Below are positions 9,678 to 19,293 of a DNA stretch of 64,000 nucleotides, piece by piece (the stretch's first letter is position 1; every line of letters starts with the position of its first letter). The position numbers and the translations under genes were made by a program. The notes beneath the pieces are model-generated. The model saw only the letters and a list, made by a program, of their open reading frames with translations. It made no database searches and had not been told where the DNA came from. Location of the stretch: positions 1-64,000 of the forward strand of contig CANGQA010000003.1 in NCBI GenBank assembly GCA_947455995.1. The letters run 5' to 3'. This stretch comes from Hyphomicrobiales bacterium (GTDB lineage Bacteria > Pseudomonadota > Alphaproteobacteria > Rhizobiales > Beijerinckiaceae).

Positions 9678-12600
9678 ATGCCGACTGCCAACAAACAATC
9701 GGATGCCGCCGAAGCTGCTCTTACAGCGATTGAAGAGGCATTGGCTGAATCCATTGGTTCAGGAATGACTTCGAGTTCAGGAATGACCTCGGGGACCGGA
9801 TCGGCAAAAGGTTCAGCGCCTGCAACGGGTGCTGGCTCTGGCATGGCTGCCGGACAGAATTCTTCCCAATCATCAACCGCATCACTCGGTCTCGACGAAA
9901 CATCCGTTGATCCTCTGGCTGCGATCAAGGCGATCAAAGCTGCCCAGCGCGGAAAACCGCGTCAGGAAACAGAATACGAAAAGCCTATGGCGGCTATTGC
10001 GGAATCTGATGTGGCCGTATTGACCCGCCCGGCCAATGATGACCGCCGCGAAATCGGCGAAGTCTTGCAAACTTTGCAAACCTCAGCCTCGAGCCGCGCG
10101 TTTTTCTGGGCCTCGCTCGGCACGGTCACCTGGCTTGGGGCCTCAGGGTATTGGGCCGGTGAAAAGCTCGGCTGGAGCCTCACCGAATTGCTGACAATCA
10201 TGCAGCGTCCCGAAGGCATCATGGCGGCCATCAGCATGGCTCTCCCTGTCGCTGCCCTTTACGGCATTGCCGATCTGTCGCGCCGCGCCCATGAAATGAA
10301 AAATGTCGCCCAATCCATGGCCAAGGTCACCATGCGACTGGTCGAGCCTGAAAGCATGGCCTCTGATGCCGTGTTCAATCTGTCACAGGCCATCCGCCGC
10401 GAAGTCGCGGCGATGGGCGACGGCATTGAGCGGGCGGTTGCGCGCGCTTCCGAGCTGGAAACTATTGTCCATACCGAAATTGCGACAATTGAAACCGCCT
10501 ATAACCAGAACGAAGTGCGGTTGCGCACATTGATCGATGATCTCTCCTCGCAGCGCGAGGCCATTGTCTATCAAGCCGATCGTCTGAAACAGAGTATTGC
10601 TGGTAGCCATGAGGGCCTCTCAGCCGAATTGAACACGGCAGCAGATCGTCTTTCGGCGACTGTCGGCGATGCCGGAGCCCGTGTTTCGATGTTGCTGGGC
10701 CAACGCGCCGAAGATATTGCTTCCACTCTGGCCGACCGCGGCGAGCAAATGGTTGAGCAGATCAGCCTGCGCAGCCACGAGCTGATTGAAACCTTTGTCC
10801 AGACCAATGAGAGCGTGAACCGGCGAATTGATCAGGCTGCTGTGGATGTGACCAAGTCACTCGACGGCAAGGCGCGCGAAATCACCGATGCCGTCCGCGA
10901 AACAGGCCAGACTTTGGTCGTCGAAATTGTCGAGCGGGGCAATGATGTCCGCAAAACCATGGAAAGCGCACAAAGTGCCTTGCGCACCAATCTCGATAGT
11001 GGTGCAGAAAAATTATCATCCTCGATTCTTACATCGGGACGCACGGTCACAGAAATGCTGGCCTCCCGCACGATGGCGCTGACCGATTCTCTGCGACAGG
11101 CTGGCGAGGATGTCACACACACCATCGCCACCCAGGGCGAAAACATCACGTCGCGCATAGAAACTGTCGGATCGGTCGCCAGCACACGTCTGTTGGAAAG
11201 CGGCGAGCGTCTGGCCAATGACATAGCTGCAAGCTCCAACAAGCTCGAAGAACTCATCTCGGTGCGCGGCCCCCGTGTGGCACGTGATCTGACTTCGGCT
11301 GCAGAGGGCTTCTCCAAGAGCCTTGAAATCCAGGTTGGCGAAGCCCGCAATTTGCTGGAAGACACCGCCCAGAACTTCTCCGCAACGGTGAAGCAAGAGG
11401 CCCGTCAGGCCTCCGATACGCTGGTTGAAAGCACCTCGACCATGCAGACCCACCTCAGCGATGCAGCCAAAGAGGCTGTACGCACGATCAGTCTTGAGGC
11501 GGCCCAGGTCAATGCCAGCATCGAGCGCAGCATCGAAATCGCGGCCCATACTCTGGAATCCCAAGGTTCGGCCTTCAATTCAGCGCTTGAAAAACAGAGC
11601 AATATCTTGCAATCGACGCTCGGAACCAACAGCAAATTGCTGGTCGATTCCATGGAGCAATTCAACACCCAGGTGATGGTGCGCGGTGACAACATCACCT
11701 CCAGCTTGGAGAAGTCGGCCAGCGGTTTTGCCAGCCGGATCGACGAGCAGTTCGGCGAACTCTCGAATGTCTTCGATGTGAAGGGCGAAATGCTCGAAAC
11801 CTTGATCACGCAAAAGACATTCGAAACAGGCGCCTTCATCGAAAAACGCATGACGGATTTCGAAGCCCGGAGCATCGAGGCCGCCAATACGGTCACGGAT
11901 CGCCTCGATACGATCTTTATCAAAATCGATGACGGACTGGCTTCGCGCACCCAGAAGATGAGCGAAACGGTGATATCAAACGCCGTGGAAGCCGCTCACA
12001 CGATTTCTGAGAGCGCGGAAACCGTCCGCGTTGCACTTGAAGACCGCGCCAATCGGTTCGAGCAGGTTGTTCTTGAAAAGGCCGGTTTAATGGTCGTCAA
12101 GATGGATGAAAGCGCACGCAGCCTGTCCGAACAGCTCACCACCCGCACAAATGACCTGACCGCGACCTTCGATCACGGTTTGATCCGGATGGAACGCGAT
12201 GTCGTGGGCCGCATGGGCTCGCTGGTTGCCACCATTGACGACCGCAGCCGTGGACTGGTCAACACCATCGATGAGCGTTCGCGTTCCTTGGTCGAAACCC
12301 TCAATATGCGTTCGGAAATGGTTGGCGCTGCGCTGGGCCACCAAATCGAAGAAATTGCAGCAATTTTCAATGGTCGGGGCACCGAATTGGTGCAGCAGAT
12401 CCGCACCAATGGCGAGGTCATCACACTGGCTGTTGCCCAATCCGGCGAAGCCGCCAACCGCCAGATGGCAGGTGTAGCCGAAGGTATTTTGCGCAGCCTC
12501 GAAGGTCAGGGCCAGGCCATCACAGATGCCGTGCGCGATCAGGGTGCCAACGTGACGGCTGCTTTGCAGCACGAAGGCCAAAGTGTGACCGATACCCTGC

Positions 12601-14768
12601 GCACGCAAGGCCAGTCAGTGACCGAGGCTTTGCGTGATCATGGCCAGAGCCTGACTGAAAACCTGCGGGTCCAGGGCCAGTCAGTGACCAAGGAACTGCG
12701 CGATCAGAGCCAAATGGCCACCCAGCAATTGCGCGATCAGGGCAGTGCAGTGCTCGATATTCTGCAAGAGCAGAGCGCATCGATGACCACCGAACTGCGC
12801 GAGCAGAGCGAAACCATGCTGGTCACCGCCACCACTGCAGCCGAACAGCTTCGCCATGTGGTCGAAGAAAGCTCCAGAATCGCTGTTGGCCGTTTGGTCA
12901 ATGTGGTTGACACCCTCAATACGACCAGTGAACCTCTGGTCAAGCGCGTGGCCGATCTGACCGAAACATTGGGTGAAGTGGTTGTGCGCGCAGATGGCAC
13001 CCTGTCGCAACTCGACAATGTGTTGCAGACCCGTGTTGGAAATATCGAACAGACCCTTGGCGTGATCTACCGCGACACCTCTCATGCTGCAGACCGGATG
13101 TCACAGCATGTCGACGTTCTGCGGCAGGCCACAGGCACTATTGCCGACCAGATGCGCAGCGTCAGCGAAACCACCAATACGCTCGCACGTCTGGAAAGCC
13201 AGATCAGCGCAGCGATCAGCACGCGTGAAACAACCCTCACCCAGACCATGCAGCATCTGGCTGTCCAGAGTGAAGAGTTCACGACCCTGTCAAAATCACA
13301 TGCCGAAACGGTATCCAACGCTCTTGAGGATACCGAACGCCGCGCCAAGGAAATCGGACTTTTGTTGTCAAGCTCGGCCATCAGTGCGTCCGATGTTATC
13401 GCCAAACAGGTTGATAGCCTGCGTGCAATGAGCCAGCGCGAGCGCGAACGTCTCGCTGCTGCGGTCCGTGAAGTCTATGAAACATCGCTGTCGGAGATGA
13501 CCGTCGCAACCAATTCGGCCACTGAACGGTTCCGCTCGACCGCCGAAGAGCTCGTCACTGTCTCGACCGAAGTGTCGCAAGGACTGGAAAAAACCCGCAC
13601 CGAATTGCAGCGTGCTTTGGTTGAATTGCCGCGTGACACCCGCGAAGCCACCGATACTGTGCGTGCACTGGTTTCTGGCCAGTTGAAGGCGCTCGACGAG
13701 TTGAAGTCACTCAAACAGCATACCGGCCCGGGCCTTGGTGTCAGCCAGCATCTTCAGACCCCGCGTCCTGCCCATCAGCAACCAATGCAGCCGCAACCTG
13801 AATTTGTTCAAAGCCAGCCTGCAGCTCCGGCCTATGAGCAGCCAATGCAGCCTCAGCCTGCACCTGTCCAAAGCCAGCCTGTGCCACCTGCCTATCAGCC
13901 GCAGGCAACATTGCCCGTTATGCCGCCGATCACCATGCCGGAGCCAGTATTTGCTGCTCCCGAGCAGCCCCGGTATCACGAACCCGTGCGTGCGCCCGAA
14001 CCGGTGAACTATCAGGAACCGGCATATAATCCTGCCCCGCAGCGGGCACCAGACCCTCTCTATGCTCCATCTCGCCCGATCTTGCGGGAAACACCTGTCG
14101 CCCCTCCTGTTGCACCTGCTCCCGTCTATTCGGCTCCGGCCTATTCGCCTCCTGTGAATCAGCCACCCGTTCATCAGCAACCTGCACAGCAAGCCCAGAT
14201 GCCATCGGCTGCCATTCCAACGGCGGCGATCCCCCCATCTTCGGCAGGTGTATCGGACAAGGGTATTGCCGGATTTGATCCGTCTTTCGCCCCACGTCGT
14301 GCCACCGGTCGTGTTGAAGCCCCTGCGGCTCCTGCCAGCACGACAGCGGCATCGGGTTGGTTGTCCGATATGCTGTCACGTGTCTCGCATGAAGAACAAG
14401 CGACCAAGCCGCAAGAGCCCCTGCCCGCCAGTGAATGGATCGCCGTTTTGAACCGCGATATCAATGCTTGCGCCAAGCAGGAAATGGTTCTGGGCTTCTG
14501 GGAGCGCGTGCTGAACGGTGACAGAACAGCCACCATGGCCGGCGTATTGACCGGCACCGGCCAGCAAAAACTTGACGAAGCCCGCCAGCGTTATCAGACC
14601 GAAAGCGATTTCCGCTTCGTGATCGACAGCTTCCTTGGTCGCTTTGACGAATTGATGCGGGATGTGACCCCCGGTGATCATGGCAGTTCGGTTATCCGCA
14701 CCATCATGAGCTCGAACGAGGGTAAGGCCTACACTCTGCTGTGTGCAGCGGTTGGCCGCATCCACTGA
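9678..14768 (+). CDS. Giant two-TM coiled-coil scaffold, GPR/RgsE-like polar growth protein
   Basis: 1,696 residues from the ATG at 9678, chosen for its GAGGAAG ribosome binding site. Residues 1-135 are a Ser/Gly/Ala-rich cytoplasmic tail. Hydrophobic segments at about 141-160 and 180-197 form a hairpin. About 200-1350 is almost unbroken helix of apolipoprotein-like repeats, including nine 11-residue units (944-1042). About 1351-1550 is Pro/Gln-rich. A compact C-terminal domain (about 1560-1696) contains SEWIAVLNRDINACAKQE and ends KAYTLLCAAVGRIH. This layout matches the Growth Pole Ring protein/RgsE family of Hyphomicrobiales, which forms a ring at the growing pole; the Agrobacterium protein is about 2,100 residues. 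The assignment rests on architecture and remembered C-terminal resemblance. It is monocistronic, with a terminator at 14795. Confidence 0.75.
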   Translation: MPTANKQSDAAEAALTAIEEALAESIGSGMTSSSGMTSGTGSAKGSAPATGAGSGMAAGQNSSQSSTASLGLDETSVDPLAAIKAIKAAQRGKPRQETEYEKPMAAIAESDVAVLTRPANDDRREIGEVLQTLQTSASSRAFFWASLGTVTWLGASGYWAGEKLGWSLTELLTIMQRPEGIMAAISMALPVAALYGIADLSRRAHEMKNVAQSMAKVTMRLVEPESMASDAVFNLSQAIRREVAAMGDGIERAVARASELETIVHTEIATIETAYNQNEVRLRTLIDDLSSQREAIVYQADRLKQSIAGSHEGLSAELNTAADRLSATVGDAGARVSMLLGQRAEDIASTLADRGEQMVEQISLRSHELIETFVQTNESVNRRIDQAAVDVTKSLDGKAREITDAVRETGQTLVVEIVERGNDVRKTMESAQSALRTNLDSGAEKLSSSILTSGRTVTEMLASRTMALTDSLRQAGEDVTHTIATQGENITSRIETVGSVASTRLLESGERLANDIAASSNKLEELISVRGPRVARDLTSAAEGFSKSLEIQVGEARNLLEDTAQNFSATVKQEARQASDTLVESTSTMQTHLSDAAKEAVRTISLEAAQVNASIERSIEIAAHTLESQGSAFNSALEKQSNILQSTLGTNSKLLVDSMEQFNTQVMVRGDNITSSLEKSASGFASRIDEQFGELSNVFDVKGEMLETLITQKTFETGAFIEKRMTDFEARSIEAANTVTDRLDTIFIKIDDGLASRTQKMSETVISNAVEAAHTISESAETVRVALEDRANRFEQVVLEKAGLMVVKMDESARSLSEQLTTRTNDLTATFDHGLIRMERDVVGRMGSLVATIDDRSRGLVNTIDERSRSLVETLNMRSEMVGAALGHQIEEIAAIFNGRGTELVQQIRTNGEVITLAVAQSGEAANRQMAGVAEGILRSLEGQGQAITDAVRDQGANVTAALQHEGQSVTDTLRTQGQSVTEALRDHGQSLTENLRVQGQSVTKELRDQSQMATQQLRDQGSAVLDILQEQSASMTTELREQSETMLVTATTAAEQLRHVVEESSRIAVGRLVNVVDTLNTTSEPLVKRVADLTETLGEVVVRADGTLSQLDNVLQTRVGNIEQTLGVIYRDTSHAADRMSQHVDVLRQATGTIADQMRSVSETTNTLARLESQISAAISTRETTLTQTMQHLAVQSEEFTTLSKSHAETVSNALEDTERRAKEIGLLLSSSAISASDVIAKQVDSLRAMSQRERERLAAAVREVYETSLSEMTVATNSATERFRSTAEELVTVSTEVSQGLEKTRTELQRALVELPRDTREATDTVRALVSGQLKALDELKSLKQHTGPGLGVSQHLQTPRPAHQQPMQPQPEFVQSQPAAPAYEQPMQPQPAPVQSQPVPPAYQPQATLPVMPPITMPEPVFAAPEQPRYHEPVRAPEPVNYQEPAYNPAPQRAPDPLYAPSRPILRETPVAPPVAPAPVYSAPAYSPPVNQPPVHQQPAQQAQMPSAAIPTAAIPPSSAGVSDKGIAGFDPSFAPRRATGRVEAPAAPASTTAASGWLSDMLSRVSHEEQATKPQEPLPASEWIAVLNRDINACAKQEMVLGFWERVLNGDRTATMAGVLTGTGQQKLDEARQRYQTESDFRFVIDSFLGRFDELMRDVTPGDHGSSVIRTIMSSNEGKAYTLLCAAVGRIH
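12507..12803 (+). repeat. Nine tandem 11-residue (33-bp) coding repeats
   Basis: Inside the GPR-like gene, nine consecutive 33-bp units encode variants of QGQSVTEALRD. The best copies are QGQSVTDTLRT-like units in the middle; outer units drift (QGANVTAALQH, QSASMTTELRE). The period is an exact 11 residues, the hendecad spacing of right-handed or straight coiled coils and apolipoprotein-like helices. Copy number may vary between strains because the DNA repeats are similar. Confidence 0.85.
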
Positions 14769-14794
14769 TGATGCCCGATCAGTCAGAATAACCT

Positions 14795-14816
14795 GGGGGC
14801 CGATGGCCCCCTTTTT
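14795..14816 (+). terminator. Rho-independent terminator after the GPR-like gene
   Basis: A 7-bp GC stem, GGGGGCC (14795-14801) and GGCCCCC (14805-14811), closes a GAT loop and is followed by TTTTT. It lies 26 bases after the stop codon. Confidence 0.9.
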
Positions 14817-14964
14817 GTTGGGTGATCGGTCCACCCTGCTCCCCAATTTTGGCGGGTCGGCTATTTGTTTGACGGTATTTGGCATTTTTTATTGCTCTTG
14901 GCCTTGCGCAATTGGTCATTCCTGACATTTGATGGAGCGAGATACTCAAATCAGGGAGTGTGAC

Positions 14965-15744
14965 GTGGATTTAGGAATTACTGGCCGTAAGGCCATTGTC
15001 TGTGCTTCGAGCCGTGGGCTTGGGCGGGGGTGTGCATTGGCGCTGGCAGAGGCCGGCGTGCATCTGACCATCAATGGTCGCAACCAAGAGGCTCTGGAAG
15101 CAACTGCAACAGAGATCAAGCGGATTTCCGGCCTTACTCCGCATGTTGTGCTGGCTGATGTCTCGACCAAAGCGGGGCAAGATGCGCTGCTCCATGCCTG
15201 CCCAGATCCTGATATTCTGGTCAATAACAATGGTGGCCCTCCCCCCAAAGGCTTCCGGGATGTTGACCGTCAGGCGATGATCGAAGGCGTTTTACAGAAT
15301 ATGGTGACGCCTATCGAACTGACCCAACGGGTGATTGATGGCATGATCGCGCGACAATTCGGTCGGATCATCAATATCACGTCCTCCTCGGTGTTGACCC
15401 CTTTGACAGGACTTGACCTTTCCTCGGGCGCGCGGGCTGGTCTGACCGGCTTTCTGGCTGGCGTGGCGCGTGAAGTTGCCTATGCCAATGTCACCATCAA
15501 CGCGATTTTGCCCGGCATTTTCGATACCGACAGGATCAAAACCATGGTGGCCAAGCAGGCTGAGCTGAAGAACATGTCACAAGACGCCATCCGGCAAGAG
15601 CGCATCAGTTCGATTCCCGCGGGACGTTTGGGGCAAGCTGACGAATTTGGGAAAGCTTGCGCCTTTTTAGCCAGCAACCATGCGGGCTATATTACGGGCC
15701 AGAACCTGTTGATCGACGGCGGGGCGTTCCGCGCCTCGTTCTGA
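14965..15744 (+). CDS. Atypical short-chain dehydrogenase/reductase lacking YxxxK
   Basis: 259 residues from a GTG at 14965, preceded by AGGGAG; an in-frame ATG at 14932 has no such site. The Rossmann motif is present (CASSRGLGRGCALALAEAG), as are NNNGGPPPK and the strand/helix order of 3-oxoacyl-ACP reductase-like SDRs. Where YSASK is expected after the SSS motif, the protein reads LSSGARAGL, so Tyr and Lys are replaced by Ser and Arg. A known BKR-like SDR subgroup lacks the standard tetrad in the same place. Its substrate is unknown and it may not be a normal NADP oxidoreductase. Confidence 0.8.
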   Translation: MDLGITGRKAIVCASSRGLGRGCALALAEAGVHLTINGRNQEALEATATEIKRISGLTPHVVLADVSTKAGQDALLHACPDPDILVNNNGGPPPKGFRDVDRQAMIEGVLQNMVTPIELTQRVIDGMIARQFGRIINITSSSVLTPLTGLDLSSGARAGLTGFLAGVAREVAYANVTINAILPGIFDTDRIKTMVAKQAELKNMSQDAIRQERISSIPAGRLGQADEFGKACAFLASNHAGYITGQNLLIDGGAFRASF

Positions 15745-15754
15745 TCTGTTGATC

Positions 15755-15781
15755 GGTGTGCAGAAAGGCATTCCGCACACC
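15755..15781. other. Short inverted repeat between SDR and exporter genes
   Basis: GGTGTGC (15755-15761) and GCACACC (15775-15781) are perfectly complementary around a 13-base loop. There is no T-tract, so it is not a standard terminator. It could be a processing or regulatory hairpin between two co-directional genes. Confidence 0.3.
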
Positions 15782-15804
15782 ACCCTCTTGGCCGGATCCG
15801 ACCT

Positions 15805-16728
15805 ATGTTTCGCGGTATTGCTCTCAAATTGGCTTCGACATTTGCCTTTATTGCTATGTCCACGCTGGTCAAACTGGTGGCGGGCGGTTATCCGCTGGGC
15901 GAGGTCATCTTCTGCCGTGCCTTTTTTGCAATGATCCCGCTGCTGATCTGGCTAGGCATAAGAGGCGAGCTGATCTCCTCCATTGTCAACACCAAGCCGG
16001 CCAACCATGTGCGCCGCTGCATCGCGGGGGCTACCGGCATGTTCTTCAGCTTTGGTGCTTTGACAAATCTGCCTTTACCCGATGCCACCGCCATCAGCTA
16101 TGTCACACCCATTCTGACCACCGCTTTTGCTGCAATTTTCCTGCATGAGAAAGTACGCGCCTATCGCTGGACCGCCGTAGTTGTCGGATTTTGTGGCATG
16201 CTTGTGATGCTGTCGCCGCATTTATCCAGTCTTTCCTTGCCTGATATCCATTCAGACCATTCGGCCTTGGGCGCGGCTTTGGGCCTAAGCGGGGCGATCT
16301 GTGCGGCCTTTGCAACCCTGGAAGTGCGGAAATTGTCTCAGGCCGAGCGAACCGGCTCGATCGTCTTCTATTTTACCCTCGCCACCTCGCTTGCCAGTGG
16401 TGCGACAGTCTTGCTGGGCTGGACCCTGCCAGACTGGCATGACGGATTGCTGCTTTTTGGATCCGGCATTATGGGTGGAGTGGGGCAAATTCTGCTGACT
16501 GCAAGCTATCGCCATGCCGATGTATCGGTGATTGCGCCGTTCGATTACTGCTCGCTCTTGTGGGCCTTGGTGATCGGCTATTTCATGTTCGGCGATCTCC
16601 CCAATCCCGTGGTGCTGAGCGGCGCGGCGATTGTGATTGTCGCGGGGGTGACGGTGATCATCCGGGAACGGCAATTGGGATTAAAAGTTCAGGCCGAGCG
16701 CGAATCCGGCCATCATCGTAACACCTGA
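15805..16728 (+). CDS. DMT-superfamily EamA transporter
   Basis: 307 residues with about ten hydrophobic segments in two EamA repeats. The first repeat begins LASTFAFIAMSTLVKLVAGG and includes the EVIFCRAFFAMIPLL segment. The second includes GLSGAICAAFATLEVRKLSQ and ends with IVIVAGVTVIIRER. Proteins of this group export amino acids, nucleosides or other small metabolites across the inner membrane. Substrate is not predictable. The gene is followed 15 bases later by thiD. Confidence 0.82.
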   Translation: MFRGIALKLASTFAFIAMSTLVKLVAGGYPLGEVIFCRAFFAMIPLLIWLGIRGELISSIVNTKPANHVRRCIAGATGMFFSFGALTNLPLPDATAISYVTPILTTAFAAIFLHEKVRAYRWTAVVVGFCGMLVMLSPHLSSLSLPDIHSDHSALGAALGLSGAICAAFATLEVRKLSQAERTGSIVFYFTLATSLASGATVLLGWTLPDWHDGLLLFGSGIMGGVGQILLTASYRHADVSVIAPFDYCSLLWALVIGYFMFGDLPNPVVLSGAAIVIVAGVTVIIRERQLGLKVQAERESGHHRNT

Positions 16729-16743
16729 ATTTTGGACAGATCC

Positions 16744-17547
16744 ATGACAGCCATTGCCCTCACGATTGCAGGCTCAGATTCTGGTGGCGGCGCCGGAATT
16801 CAGGCCGATTTGAAAACCTTCTCTGCCCTTGGTGTCTATGGTACCAGCGTCATTACCGCTTTGACGGCCCAGAATACCATGGGTGTCAGCGCGATCATGG
16901 ATGTCGAGCCTGACTTCATCAGCGCACAAATGGATGCGGTGTTTTCCGATATCGCGGTCAATGCGGTTAAAATCGGCATGTTGTCACGCATCCACAGCAT
17001 TGAAGCGGTGGCTGCGGGGCTGGACCGCCACCACGTCACCAAAGCCGTGTTCGATCCCGTGATGGTGGCGACCAGCGGTGACCGGCTGATCGATGATGCC
17101 GCCGTCAACCATCTCAAAACCTTGCTGTTTTCCCGTGCTGTGCTGATCACCCCCAATCTGCACGAGGCCGCGGTCATTTGCGGCGGTCCTGTCGCTCAAT
17201 CAGAGCAGGAGATGCGGGCGCAAGGCGAGGCCATTCTGGGCATGGGTGCGCAGGCCGTGCTGATGAAAGGTGGACATGGTGAAGGTCCCGACTGCACCGA
17301 TCTGCTGATCACCCCTGATGCCGTTCTGCCTTTTGTCGCGCCACGCATTGCAACAGCGAACACCCATGGCACCGGCTGTTCACTCTCCTCGGCCATTGCG
17401 GCTTATCTGGCGCATGGTCTGACGCTTGAGGATTCTGTTGCCAAAGCCAAATCCTATCTGACAGCCGCCATTCAAGCCGCTGATCAACTCCAGATCGGAC
17501 ATGGACACGGCCCTGTCCACCATTTCCACGCTGTCTGGGATCGCTGA
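16744..17547 (+). CDS. thiD: Hydroxymethylpyrimidine/phosphomethylpyrimidine kinase
   Basis: 267 residues from the ATG at 16744. The PfkB-like ThiD hallmarks are clear: LTIAGSDSGGGAGIQADLKTF at the start, QNTMGV, KIGMLS, DPVMVATSGDRL, LITPNLHEA, and the ATP-site NTHGTGCSLSSAIAA. The enzyme phosphorylates HMP twice to HMP-PP for thiamine synthesis. It stands alone here, between a DMT exporter and an MFS gene; no other thi gene or TPP riboswitch was seen. Confidence 0.93.
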   Translation: MTAIALTIAGSDSGGGAGIQADLKTFSALGVYGTSVITALTAQNTMGVSAIMDVEPDFISAQMDAVFSDIAVNAVKIGMLSRIHSIEAVAAGLDRHHVTKAVFDPVMVATSGDRLIDDAAVNHLKTLLFSRAVLITPNLHEAAVICGGPVAQSEQEMRAQGEAILGMGAQAVLMKGGHGEGPDCTDLLITPDAVLPFVAPRIATANTHGTGCSLSSAIAAYLAHGLTLEDSVAKAKSYLTAAIQAADQLQIGHGHGPVHHFHAVWDR

Positions 17548-17552
17548 TCCCG

Positions 17553-18752
17553 ATGGGTCGGGTTGTCATACGGTGTCTGGCGGTGCTGTCTGTCACCCAA
17601 ACCATCAATTGGGCCTTCCTGTTTTACGCCTTCGCACTGTGGGCACCGCGTATTCTGAAAGAAACCGGCTGGTCGGAAACCCTCGTCTTCGGAGGGTTTT
17701 CGGTGGCCCTGCTGGCCACGGGCCTGTGTTCGCCCTATGCGGGCAAAAGCGTGGATCGCTATGGCGGGCGCCCCGTTTTGACCATAGGCACGCTGGTGGG
17801 CGCGGCGGGATTGGTGGTGCTGGCCCAAGCGACCACACCGGCAACATATCTGCTGGCTTGGGGCGTGATCGGGGCTGGCATGGCAGGCGCGCTCTATGAT
17901 CCTGCCTTTGCCACGCTGGCTCAAGTGGCAGGGCCGCATACGCGCCGCGCGATTTCGACGCTGACACTGGCAGGCGGCTTTGCTTCGACCCTGTCATGGC
18001 CGCTGACAATGTGGCTTCTGACCAGCCATGACTGGCGACAGATTGCCCTGCTTTATGCGGTCATCCTTGTGATGGTCTGCGCCCCGCTGCATGCCTTTTT
18101 ACTCCCCAAAGCCAGCGAAAGACAAGCACCACCCGCCCCTGCATCAACCGATCGAACCGGCACGACTGCCGCCCCGATCCTCAACAGTCCCGAATGGCTG
18201 GTCATGATGCTGTTTGCTACGGTGATCATGCTGCACGGCTTTGTGACCTCGGCCTTCTCGGTGCATATGGTCCATGTGCTTGATACGCTCGGATTGGGCG
18301 AAAAAACTGCCGTTCTGGCGGGTTCACTGGTTGGTCCTGCACAAGTACTGGCGCGCTTGGTCGAAATGCTGCTGGGCAAGCGGATTCCCGCTTTGATTTT
18401 GGGCGTGTTCAGCGTGATGCTGTTGCCCGTCGCTTTCGGCCTGCTGATCGGCCTGCCGACCGGATTCATGAGTGCGCTGCTGTTCGGACTTTTTTATGGT
18501 GCATCAAACGGACTTGTCACCATAATACGCGGCATTATCCCTTTGGCCCTCTTCGGTCCCCATGGGTATGGCCGCCGCCTGGGGATGATTTCAGCCCCTA
18601 GCCTGGCCATCAAAGCGGGGTCCCCGATGGTTTTTGCTGCTGTTATGGCCCAATCAGGTGTTGATCAGGTTCTCGCGCTGTCGCTTGGCTCTGCTCTGAT
18701 CGCGGGGATTGCAATGACCATCCTGTTTATACGTGAAAGCCATATTCGATAA
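17553..18752 (+). CDS. Major facilitator superfamily transporter
   Basis: 399 residues, 12 predicted membrane helices. The loop 2-3 signature is readable as PYAGKSVDRYGGRPVLTIGTLV. An early segment, TINWAFLFYAFALWAPRI, begins helix 1. The gene starts 5 bases after thiD, so it is probably co-transcribed. Its substrate is unknown. Confidence 0.82.
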   Translation: MGRVVIRCLAVLSVTQTINWAFLFYAFALWAPRILKETGWSETLVFGGFSVALLATGLCSPYAGKSVDRYGGRPVLTIGTLVGAAGLVVLAQATTPATYLLAWGVIGAGMAGALYDPAFATLAQVAGPHTRRAISTLTLAGGFASTLSWPLTMWLLTSHDWRQIALLYAVILVMVCAPLHAFLLPKASERQAPPAPASTDRTGTTAAPILNSPEWLVMMLFATVIMLHGFVTSAFSVHMVHVLDTLGLGEKTAVLAGSLVGPAQVLARLVEMLLGKRIPALILGVFSVMLLPVAFGLLIGLPTGFMSALLFGLFYGASNGLVTIIRGIIPLALFGPHGYGRRLGMISAPSLAIKAGSPMVFAAVMAQSGVDQVLALSLGSALIAGIAMTILFIRESHIR

Positions 18753-18759
18753 TTCCGCA

Positions 18760-19074
18760 TCACACTTGCGGCGCCAGCGTCAATTCCAGACCATCGAGTT
18801 CTTCTGTCCATAAAACCTGGCAGGACAGGCGGGAATTGGTCTCGACCACCGGCAGTTCATCGAGTTGCAACAATTCATCCTCACGCGGCGGGTAGAGCTT
18901 GTCCATCCAATCGGCATGGATGAACACATGGCAAGTGCCGCATTCGGCCGCACCGCCGCATATCCCTTCAATGGGCAGGCCCCAATCCCGGATAATCTCC
19001 ATCACCCGCCAGCCTTCAACGGCTTCGAGACTGTGACGCTGCCCTTGGCGGTCGGTGACGTGAATAAAACCCAT
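18760..19074 (-). CDS. Second adrenodoxin-type [2Fe-2S] ferredoxin
   Basis: 104 residues. The pattern ICGGAAECGTCHVFI supplies three cluster Cys (C, C+6, C+9); the fourth is in SRLSCQVLW. It is clearly paralogous to the ferredoxin at 8974-9294 but has no reductase beside it. The divergent gene at 19294 is an XRE-cupin regulator. It could share the reductase encoded at 7875-8927. Confidence 0.9.
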   Translation of the reverse strand: MGFIHVTDRQGQRHSLEAVEGWRVMEIIRDWGLPIEGICGGAAECGTCHVFIHADWMDKLYPPREDELLQLDELPVVETNSRLSCQVLWTEELDGLELTLAPQV

Positions 19075-19293
19075 ATCTTTTAATGCCTCTTTGAATTACC
19101 ACTCTTGATATGTCGATGCGTAGCCGGACAGCAGACAGTCGGGTCATTCTCCTCAAAAAGGGGCAACCAGACCTTGCGTCACCTAACAAACTTGCATCCC
19201 TTGACGAATGGGCTTCAGATTAGCTTTGGTCAATATGAAATTTGTGCCAAAAGTGCAATGCAACATCAATGAAACAGACGGACTCGGACGCAG

